NCBI GenBank assembly: GCA_015064245.1
Contig: SVSQ01000014.1
Coordinates: forward strand, 1-34,808
Direction of reading: 5' to 3'
Source of the DNA: Oscillospiraceae bacterium
Lineage (GTDB): Bacteria > Bacillota > Clostridia > Oscillospirales > CAG-272
Length of the DNA stretch: 34,808 nucleotides
The stretch's first letter is position 1. Each line of letters starts with the position of its first letter. Both the position numbers and the translations under genes were made by a program. Shown one piece after another: positions 27,880 through 34,808 of this stretch. The notes beneath the pieces are model-generated. The model had not been told where the DNA came from, did not search any database, and worked only from the letters and a program-made list of their open reading frames with translations.

Positions 27880-28680
27880 TTATTGTTTCTTTGACTCTTT
27901 CAAAGCCGCTTCTTTCGCGGTTCTTGCCGCGCGGGCTTTCTTTGCCGCCTCGGAGCGAGCTTTCGCCTTTGCTTCAGCCTTAGCCTCAGCCTCCGCCTTT
28001 TCCTTTTCGAGGGCTTCTATTCTGTCGGAAAGACGCTTGAGCTCCTGGGCGACGGGGTCGGGAATGTGGATCTGGTCAAGGTCGCTCTGAGGAACCTTGT
28101 GATCTCCCCGCTTGACTATCTTCGCGGGAATACCTACCGCGGTGCAGTCCGGAGGGATCTCCTTGAGGACGACGGCGTTCGCCGCGACCTTGGAGTTATC
28201 GCCCACCTTGAAGGGGCCGAGAACCTTTGCGCCCGCGCCCACCAGAACGTTGTTTCCGAGGGTGGGGTGACGCTTTCCTATATCTTTACCTGTACCGCCG
28301 AGTGTTACTCCTTGGTACAAGGTACAGTTATCGCCCAGCTCCGCGGTTTCGCCTATAACTACTCCTGAGCCGTGGTCGATAAACAGTCCCTTACCGATGG
28401 TAGCACCGGGGTGGATCTCTATACCTGTGACGAGTCTTGCGGACTGGCTTACGATCCTCGCCGCAAGAAAGTGGTCTTTCTTATACAGCGCGTGAGAAAC
28501 GCGGTAAGCGAGAACTGCGTGGAGCCCCGAGTAGGTCAGCACGACCTCGAGCGTGCTTTTCGCCGCGGGGTCACGTTCCTTGATGACCTGAATGTCCTCT
28601 TTGATCTCGTCGAGACACAGCTTTACGGAGGAGGGGAGTTTTATTTTTTCTTTGATTTTGTTTTTAATGGTTTTGTCCAT
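27880..28680 (-). CDS. cysE: Serine O-acetyltransferase (EpsC type) with Ala/Lys/Glu-rich C-terminal tail
   Basis: [43 protein letters not shown] hexapeptide repeats; start [13 protein letters not shown] at 28680. Confidence 0.93.
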   Translation of the reverse strand: MDKTIKNKIKEKIKLPSSVKLCLDEIKEDIQVIKERDPAAKSTLEVVLTYSGLHAVLAYRVSHALYKKDHFLAARIVSQSARLVTGIEIHPGATIGKGLFIDHGSGVVIGETAELGDNCTLYQGVTLGGTGKDIGKRHPTLGNNVLVGAGAKVLGPFKVGDNSKVAANAVVLKEIPPDCTAVGIPAKIVKRGDHKVPQSDLDQIHIPDPVAQELKRLSDRIEALEKEKAEAEAKAEAKAKARSEAAKKARAARTAKEAALKESKKQ

Positions 28681-28715
28681 ATTCAAAAATCTTCCTTTCC
28701 GAAAAACCGATATTT

Positions 28716-28743
28716 GGCTTGTTTTGTTATTAAAAAACAAGCC
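28716..28743 (-). promoter_or_regulatory. Leader hairpin upstream of cysE
   Basis: 10-bp perfect stem GGCTTGTTTT/AAAACAAGCC about 35 nt upstream of the start codon. Confidence 0.4.
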
Positions 28744-29043
28744 TTCATTTTATTTTAGCATATATTATATTATTTTTCAAGTATATTTTATGAAAATATT
28801 TGTGATTATGTGATTTTTTATACGAGAATTTATTATTGATTTTATGATTAGAGTTTTTTATTAGTTACATTTTCTTTTTTTATCTTAATTTTCGCTTCTG
28901 TTTCTGTGTGAAATTTGGATCATCAGTACCAATATATCGAGCTATTATACGGAAAATTCTTTTTTATGTTGCTTTCCGATTCTGTCTTCGTGCGAAATCC
29001 AAAACAAAAGTGCAAATATATCAAAAGTTTTTTCTTTTTTTAT

Positions 29044-29071
29044 GTTACTTTCCGCTTCGTCGGAAAGTAAC
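29044..29071. repeat. Strong hairpin GTTACTTTCCG-CTTCGT-CGGAAAGTAAC
   Basis: 11-bp perfect inverted repeat with 6-nt loop. Confidence 0.8.
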
Positions 29072-29145
29072 CAAAGGGACGACCAAAGGGAGTGAGAGGT
29101 TGCGGTTCCACCCCCTCCCTTTGGAATCCCACCCCCATCGCTTTG

Positions 29146-29260
29146 TTTGTGCGAACATAGGTGTGTGTCACCCCGAATATCCTGCTTACGCAGAATATTC
29201 CCGTATTTGCCCGCAGGCGCTCGCCTGCCCACGGTCTTTCTTTTTCTTTCTCGAAAAAAA
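29146..29260. repeat. Long modular intergenic repeat (inverted partner of 13897-14006)
   Basis: TTTGTGCGAACATAGGTGTGTGTCACCCCGAATATCCTGCTTACGCAGAATATTCCC...GCAGGCGCTCGCCTGCC. Confidence 0.85.
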
Positions 29261-29399
29261 AGGAAAGAAATGGGCATTTACTAAAGAAATAGTTACTTTA
29301 AAGTAAAATTATAAAATTTCCTCAAACAAAACCTCTTGCGGTATGACCGCAAAAATAATTACATTAGAAAAAATTTACTATATTTCTATAACTTTTATG

Positions 29400-29428
29400 T
29401 TGACAAAACGGCGGAAATAGTATAAAAT
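29400..29428 (+). promoter_or_regulatory. SigA-type promoter of the DUF1292 gene
   Basis: TTGACA - 17 nt - TAAAAT. Confidence 0.75.
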
Positions 29429-29493
29429 ATAAGTGTGATAAAAAAACAACCGCATTACATAATATATGACGGAGATTTACGGAGGAAAATCAA

Positions 29494-29790
29494 ATGGCAG
29501 ATGAAAAGCTTATACCGGACGACGAGTTCGAGGCTGATATCTACACACTGACAGACGAGTCCGGAAAGGAAAGCCAGTTTGAGCTCATCGGAACTACAGA
29601 ATACCAGGGCGTAACGTATATGGCTATGACTCCCTTTGAGGACGATAGCGGAGAATACGTTATCCTGAAGGTGGTAAAGGACGAGGACGGCGAGGATGTT
29701 CTTGAGACCATCGACGACGATGACGAGTTCGACACGGTCGCTGACATCTTCGACGATATGCTGTTCAGCGAAGAGGATTATGACAAATAA
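29494..29790 (+). CDS. DUF1292 domain-containing protein
   Basis: Small acidic protein; FELIGTTEYQGVTYMAMTPFED, GEYVILKVVKDEDGEDVLETIDDDDEFDTVADIFDDM. Confidence 0.88.
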   Translation: MADEKLIPDDEFEADIYTLTDESGKESQFELIGTTEYQGVTYMAMTPFEDDSGEYVILKVVKDEDGEDVLETIDDDDEFDTVADIFDDMLFSEEDYDK

Positions 29791-29813
29791 TTCCTGAGAG
29801 TAAACGGAATACC

Positions 29814-30045
29814 TACACGGTGTTTTGCATATTCTAAGTAACGGAAAAAGTCGGCTATACGACCGATACTGTTCCAAAAAGCAAAGCTCCTGCGGTGTGC
29901 GTGATATGAACTTTAAGTGGAACCTACAACAGAAAAAAGGAGTCCGAGTCCGGACATTGGTGAGCAGACCTCCTTGCCGCCCTGCTTATGTCACGGCGGG
30001 AACAAGACGTTGGTAGCCCGATATGTTTGGCAGGACACCGCCTTG
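29814..30045 (+). ncRNA. ssrS: Putative 6S RNA
   Basis: Closing stem CGGTGTTTTGC/GCAGGACACCG extended by CATAT/ATATG; internal ATTGGTGAGCAGACCTCC resembles the GGTTGGTGAGCATGCTCGG segment of E. coli 6S RNA; about 230 nt between DUF1292 and a terminator. Confidence 0.7.
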
Positions 30046-30096
30046 CTTTAGCAGGGTTTTCATTATTTTCATACACGGCACTGTGGGTAAAATTAT

Positions 30097-30126
30097 AGGC
30101 TATCCTTTCGGATAGCCTGTTTTTTT
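30097..30126 (+). terminator. Rho-independent terminator
   Basis: AGGCTATCC TTTC GGATAGCCT GTTTTTTTT. Confidence 0.9.
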
Positions 30127-30155
30127 GCGCGGACCGCGCTTTTAAGTTAAAAATG

Positions 30156-31631
30156 TCATCTGAGAAGCAATCGCGGAATACGGGTGCGTTCGTTTGCGGT
30201 AAAATCAGCCAGAAGCGCGGCTTTTACCGCGTTTTTTTGTTCCTCATTTTCGCAAAAGCCGTACGCAGTCAGACATACCTGCTCGTACATGGCAGCCTGC
30301 GAATAGGCAGAGGGATCGCCGTTCAGACGCTCCGAGAGCGCAAGCAAAAAATCAAAGGGTGTGACGCGTAACGGCGACGCGCCCGGCTCGTTTCCGAGAA
30401 TGTATTCAAGGGCGCGGGTGAACCGTCCGCTGTTTACAACTCTGTCGCAGACCTTGGCGATACCGCGAAGCGACATAAGCTCCGAAAAGCTCAAGGTGTC
30501 GGTGGAAAGCACCTCGTAGGACGGCTCGGTCATATAGATCATACCGTATTTTTCGGCGTCTTTAGTGATCCTTGCGCCGTATAACAGCTTTAAAAATCCA
30601 ATTTGGAGCTCGTTACAAACGTAAAACGCCTTGTTTACCCCCTCGCGTATCGAGCCGAGATCCTCGGTGGGAAGACCGCAGATCAGGTCGCAGTGAACGG
30701 GAACGTTTTCGATGCTTTTAAGCCGTTTAAGGTTCTCGAGCTCGCGGACGATGTCACCCCCGCGCCCGCATTCCTTCAAAACCGCAGGGTTTACGCTCTG
30801 TATTCCCGCTTCAAGCTGGAACTTACCCATGGGCGCGCTTGAAAGTATATCGAAGCTCTCCTCGTCCAGAATACCCGGCTGGATCTCAAAATGATAGCAG
30901 TTGGTGTAGCTTTCCGAAAGGAGACCGCGCCAGACGGCTTTCGCACGGGGAAGATCGTAATTAAAGGTGCGGTCCACCAGCTTTACGGTGCGTTTTCCGC
31001 CCGAAAGCTTCTCAAAATCAGCCAGATCCGCAAGAGTTTTCTCAACGCTCTTTGCTCTGACCTTGCAGTCGTTTCCTGACAGACAGTAGCCGCAGGAGAA
31101 GGGGCAGCCGCGGGACGATTCGTAGTAAACGAACTTTCCCGGCGCGAGATCTTCCGTCTCGCCGCTCGGCAGAACGTAATGTATCGGGCGGTTCTCGAAT
31201 TCGGGATCCTGAGGGCTGTTTATGATTTTCGGCAGTTTGGGGTGCGATGAAATGGCGGTCTTGATGCCGATCTCCCCTTCGCCGACGATCACGCAGTCGA
31301 TGAAATCAAGCTCCTGTGTAATCTCCTCTGCGCGAAAGGACGCCTCGGGTCCGCCGAAGACGATCTTACTGCTCGGACGGAGCTTTTTGAGGTTGCGGGC
31401 GATGTCCAGCGTCTCGCGAATGTTCCAAATATAGGTGGAAAAGGCGTAGATATCCGCGTTTTCGCCGTAGAGCGCGCTGAGAACTGCGGCGCGTTTGTCT
31501 TTGAGTGAAAATTCGATAACTTTCGTTTCGTTTTCGGTATTTTTCAACTCTGAAAGTGAAGTCCGCAGAGCGCGGACGGCGAGATTTGTGTGATAATGCG
31601 AGGCGTTATAGGAAAAAAGTACAGTCTTCAT
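30156..31631 (-). CDS. B12-binding domain radical SAM protein (DUF4080-like)
   Basis: SSRGCPFSCGYCLSG (CxxxCxxC) and N-terminal cobalamin-binding-like domain VFGGPEASFRAEEI, VIVGEGE. Confidence 0.9.
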   Translation of the reverse strand: MKTVLFSYNASHYHTNLAVRALRTSLSELKNTENETKVIEFSLKDKRAAVLSALYGENADIYAFSTYIWNIRETLDIARNLKKLRPSSKIVFGGPEASFRAEEITQELDFIDCVIVGEGEIGIKTAISSHPKLPKIINSPQDPEFENRPIHYVLPSGETEDLAPGKFVYYESSRGCPFSCGYCLSGNDCKVRAKSVEKTLADLADFEKLSGGKRTVKLVDRTFNYDLPRAKAVWRGLLSESYTNCYHFEIQPGILDEESFDILSSAPMGKFQLEAGIQSVNPAVLKECGRGGDIVRELENLKRLKSIENVPVHCDLICGLPTEDLGSIREGVNKAFYVCNELQIGFLKLLYGARITKDAEKYGMIYMTEPSYEVLSTDTLSFSELMSLRGIAKVCDRVVNSGRFTRALEYILGNEPGASPLRVTPFDFLLALSERLNGDPSAYSQAAMYEQVCLTAYGFCENEEQKNAVKAALLADFTANERTRIPRLLLR

Positions 31632-31750
31632 TTTTTCTCCCGGATAAATTTGTTTATTTTCAGTATAGCTTCAGTATAACATAAGGAGGTTTTTTTGTCA
31701 AGGTGAGATGGGGGATTGCCGAAGGCATACAGCTTGCCGTAGGTATGCAT

Positions 31751-31773
31751 GCTTTCCTTTCAAAAAGCGACCG
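31751..31773 (+). repeat. 3'-end fragment (H8) of the three-hairpin intergenic element
   Basis: GCTTTCCTTTCAAAAAGCGACCG matches the GCTTTTTTCAAAAAGCGACCG end of H4/H5 in sense. Confidence 0.6.
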
Positions 31774-31823
31774 TTCTCCTTTTAGAACATAATGTAAACT
31801 TTTTGGAATTTTATAATTAAGGG

Positions 31824-31852
31824 TTGACTTTAATATGAAAAAGGTATAAAAT
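31824..31852 (+). promoter_or_regulatory. SigA-type promoter upstream of rny
   Basis: TTGACT - 17 nt - TAAAAT. Confidence 0.7.
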
Positions 31853-31948
31853 ATAAATTGTGTAATTGTTAAGTCATTTATAAATATACTCATTTATTGT
31901 GATTTTGCAGATAAACATAATACAAAAAACAACAAACAGGAGGACACT

Positions 31949-33505
31949 ATGCCGACACCGGTAATTATCGTAATTTCAGTACTGGTATCTCTGATAGTAT
32001 TCGGTCCCATAGGATTCTTCCTCGGATTCATCCAGCGTAAGAAGATCGCGGAAGCAAAGATAGGCTCCGCTGAGCTTGAAGCAACAAGAATAGTTGACGA
32101 AGCAGTCAAAGAAGCTGAAAGAAGCAAAAAGACGGCGGTACTGGAAGCCAAGGAACAGATCCTTAAGGAAAAGAACGAAACAGAAAGAGAACTTAAAGAG
32201 CACCGCGCGGAGATCACCCGCCAGGAGCACAGAATCGTAGCCAAGGAAGAGGCGCTCGACAAGAAGAGCGAGAACCTGGACCGCAAGAACGAACAGCTTT
32301 CCCAGAAGCTTAAAGAAGCAGACGCGCTCAAGGAAGAGATCGGAGCCGTACTTGACAAGCACATGGAGGAGCTGCAGAGAATCTCAGGCTGCACCATCGA
32401 CGAGGCAAAGGCTGAGCTGCTGGAGAGAATCGAGGCAGACGTACAGCATGACGCCGCGCTCAAGATCATTGAAATCGAATCCCGTCTCAGAGAGGACGCA
32501 GACAAGAAGGCGAAGGAGATCATCTCTCTTGCGATACAGAGATGCGCTTCCGACCACGTTTCGGAGACTACGGTTTCCACAGTCGCGCTCCCCAACGACG
32601 ACATGAAGGGACGCATAATCGGACGCGAGGGAAGAAACATCAGAGCCATCGAGCAGCTTACGGGCGTTGACCTCATCATCGACGACACCCCCGAGGCTAT
32701 CACGGTCTCCTGCTTCGATCCCATTCGCAGAGAGATCGCAAGACTTACTCTTGAAAAGCTCATCTCCGACGGACGCATCCATCCCACCCGCATCGAAGAT
32801 ACCGTTGAAAAGTCCCGCAAGGAGGTTGAGACTGAGATCAAGCAGGCGGGCGAAAGAGCCACCTTCGAGATCGGCATCCACAACATCAATCCCGAGCTTG
32901 TTAAGCTCCTCGGACGTCTTAAATACCGTACCAGCTACGGTCAGAACGTTCTTACTCACTCTCTTGAGGTCGCTTACATATCCGGCATCATCGCTGATGA
33001 GCTGGGTGTTGACAGCGTTATCGCAAAGCGCGCAGGTCTTCTCCACGATATCGGTAAGGCTCTTACCGCAGAGGTCGAAGGATCCCACGTTCAGCTTGGC
33101 GTTGACGTAGCCAAGAAGTACAAGGAGAACGCCGAGGTCCTTCACGCTATCGAAGCTCATCACGGAGACGTTGAGCCTCAGACGATCATCGCAGTTATCG
33201 TTCAGGCTGCTGACGCTATCTCCGCCGCAAGACCCGGCGCGAGACGAGAGAATCTTGAAAACTACATCAAGAGACTTCAGAAGCTCGAGGAGATCGCAAA
33301 CGAGTTCGGCGGAGTTGAAAAGTCCTACGCCGTTCAGGCGGGACGCGAGGTTCGTATCATGGTCAAGCCCGAGGAGGTCAACGACGAACAGATGGTTCTC
33401 GTTGCCCGCGATATCGTCAAGAAGATCGAAGAGAGTCTTGAGTATCCCGGTCAGATCAAGATCAACGTCATCAGAGAAAGCCGCGCTGTAGATTACGCAA
33501 AATAA
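31949..33505 (+). CDS. rny: Ribonuclease Y
   Basis: N-terminal TM plus coiled coil, KH segment [33 protein letters not shown] motif LLHDIGKA. Confidence 0.97.
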   Translation: MPTPVIIVISVLVSLIVFGPIGFFLGFIQRKKIAEAKIGSAELEATRIVDEAVKEAERSKKTAVLEAKEQILKEKNETERELKEHRAEITRQEHRIVAKEEALDKKSENLDRKNEQLSQKLKEADALKEEIGAVLDKHMEELQRISGCTIDEAKAELLERIEADVQHDAALKIIEIESRLREDADKKAKEIISLAIQRCASDHVSETTVSTVALPNDDMKGRIIGREGRNIRAIEQLTGVDLIIDDTPEAITVSCFDPIRREIARLTLEKLISDGRIHPTRIEDTVEKSRKEVETEIKQAGERATFEIGIHNINPELVKLLGRLKYRTSYGQNVLTHSLEVAYISGIIADELGVDSVIAKRAGLLHDIGKALTAEVEGSHVQLGVDVAKKYKENAEVLHAIEAHHGDVEPQTIIAVIVQAADAISAARPGARRENLENYIKRLQKLEEIANEFGGVEKSYAVQAGREVRIMVKPEEVNDEQMVLVARDIVKKIEESLEYPGQIKINVIRESRAVDYAK

Positions 33506-33532
33506 TAGATGCGAGCTTTCATAAAAAAAGAG

Positions 33533-33577
33533 AAAACGGTCGTTTTTCACGAAAAGGTGAAAAACGACCGTTTTTTT
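33533..33577 (+). terminator. Rho-independent terminator of rny
   Basis: AAAACGGTCGTTTTTCAC GAAAAG GTGAAAAACGACCGTTTTTTT. Confidence 0.92.
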
Positions 33578-33761
33578 GTGACGCAGTCACGGAAAACAGC
33601 GGGAAAATATGCTATAATTATCACAGAAAACGGCAGAAGAGCAAAAAAAACGTAATCAACGTTAGCTCGGAAAGCTTTAGAAAAGAATAACAGAAGCGTA
33701 ATATATAAATTGAAAAGCGGTAGGATATATATCCGAAGCTATTTGAAAGGAGTTTTAAACA

Positions 33762-34424
33762 ATGCAATACTTAATATCATTTTTTGAAGGAATCATAACA
33801 TTTATATCGCCCTGTCTGCTTCCTATGCTGCCGATCTATATTTCCTACTTTGTGGGCGGCGGAGAACGTACAACGGCGAAGACTCTGAAAGGCGCGCTTG
33901 GATTTGTCACCGGATTTACGGTGGTATTCGTAGCGCTGGGAGCGCTTGCAGGAACTGTCGGAAGCTTTTTGAGACAGTACCAAACGGTGGTCGACATAGT
34001 ATCCGGAATTATAGTGATACTGTTCGGTCTCAGCTTCCTTGGTGTATTCAAGCTGAGCTTTTTCAAGGGAAGCAGATTTGAAGTCAAGGCGGAGAACATG
34101 GGTTTCTTTTCCGCAATGCTGTTTGGAGTGATATTCTCGATAGGATGGACACCGTGTGTCGGCGCGTTCCTCGGTTCAGCTCTGATGCTTGCGGCGCAGC
34201 AAGCTCATGCGGTGGAAGGAATGCTGATGCTACTTGCGTACTCGCTTGGACTTGGAATACCGTTCGTGTTCAGCGCGGTTTTGATAGACTATCTGAAATC
34301 AGCCTTCAACTGGATAAAGAAGCATTACAAGGTGATCAATATAGTGAGCGGCGCGTTACTGGTGCTGCTTGGAATCCTGATGGCTACAGGAACCTTCGGA
34401 CGGTTCATAGGACTGTTCGCATAA
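33762..34424 (+). CDS. ccdA: CcdA/DsbD-family cytochrome c biogenesis/thiol-disulfide transmembrane protein
   Basis: FISPCLLPMLPIYISYF and SIGWTPCVGAFLGSALMLA, conserved Cys-Pro motifs in a 6-TM layout. Confidence 0.9.
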   Translation: MQYLISFFEGIITFISPCLLPMLPIYISYFVGGGERTTAKTLKGALGFVTGFTVVFVALGALAGTVGSFLRQYQTVVDIVSGIIVILFGLSFLGVFKLSFFKGSRFEVKAENMGFFSAMLFGVIFSIGWTPCVGAFLGSALMLAAQQAHAVEGMLMLLAYSLGLGIPFVFSAVLIDYLKSAFNWIKKHYKVINIVSGALLVLLGILMATGTFGRFIGLFA

Positions 34425-34452
34425 AAAATAACAGAAAGGAATTATTGTAAAT

Positions 34453-34808
34453 ATGATGAATATGAAAGGTATAAAATTGCTTGCGATCGCTCTTTCGCTT
34501 GTGCTGGTGGTGAGCGGGGCTTCAGTGGTTTACGACGTCCTTAGCAAAAACCACTCGCCCGGATCGCAGATAACGATAATCGATCCTAACGCGTCGCTTG
34601 GCGGAAACGGAGGCGGTAGCGGTGGCGGCGGACTATCGATAATAGGCGGAGGCGCAAGCCAAAACAGTAAAAACGATACTGAAGATAATACTGAAGATAA
34701 TACTGAAGATTCAGCTGTCGAAAACACGAAGAATGATGATGGCTCAAACGTTCAGCCCGATCCTCAGCCCGAGCCGGAACCCGATCCTCAGCCTGAGCCG
34801 GAACCCGA
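34453..34808 (+). CDS. Truncated secreted or membrane-anchored protein with Gly-rich, acidic and Pro-rich repeats
   Basis: Open to the window end: MMNMKGIKLLAIALSLVLVVSGASVVYDVL..., GGNGGGSGGGG, (NDTED)n, PDPQPEPEPDPQPEPEPD; no stop so absent from the ORF track. Confidence 0.75.
   Translation, partial: MMNMKGIKLLAIALSLVLVVSGASVVYDVLSKNHSPGSQITIIDPNASLGGNGGGSGGGGLSIIGGGASQNSKNDTEDNTEDNTEDSAVENTKNDDGSNVQPDPQPEPEPDPQPEPEP

Noticed and set aside
28681-28900. T-box or other known riboswitch upstream of cysE
   Set aside because: Only one short hairpin is visible; no T-box (UGGNACC) sequence or antiterminator recognised.
28908-29306. ORFs sharing CHPEYPAYAEYS-ICxQALAC (28908-29306 + and 13791-13988 -)
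   Set aside because: The shared peptide is just the translation of the inverted modular repeat; no RBS or consistent start, so treated as non-coding.
31894-33550. 331-aa and 388-aa minus-strand ORFs opposite rny
   Set aside because: Shadow ORFs with low-complexity Ser/Leu/Asp composition; rny is certain.

Overview
The window looks like chromosomal core-type DNA from an uncultured Clostridia/Oscillospirales-like Firmicute (taxon inferred from gene content and promoter style only). It encodes about 26 recognisable genes: thiI, a KtrA/KtrB-type K+ uptake pair, a CapD/PglF-like NDP-sugar dehydratase, a TIM-barrel sugar isomerase, cysK, an MBL hydrolase, a ROK kinase, a rex-dnaD-dnaC-like operon, NADP-isocitrate dehydrogenase, tsaD/rimI/LMW-PTP, a dCMP deaminase-like gene, galU, a RAYT/Y1 transposase, thiN, a heparinase-like gene, a cysE-cysS-glyA run, a DUF1292 gene, a putative 6S RNA, a B12-binding radical SAM gene, rny, ccdA, and a truncated secreted protein. 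No CRISPR array, phage or defence island was seen. The unusual content is intergenic. (1) A dispersed three-hairpin element (6 full copies plus 2 fragments) has a central stem that changes by compensatory substitutions while its flanks stay conserved, and its wobble pairs point to one strand. (2) A RAYT/Y1 transposase gene carries 27-nt REP sequences in frame inside its own ORF, with the HUH motif between inverted REPs. Several GTAG-type REP/REPIN families are scattered through the window. (3) Between cysS and glyA is a tandem array of four different small hairpins joined by an identical TGATG spacer. (4) Mosaic MITE-like elements with shared terminal inverted repeats carry different REP payloads. 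All stems and repeats were read by eye; no folding, BLAST or covariance statistics were run.
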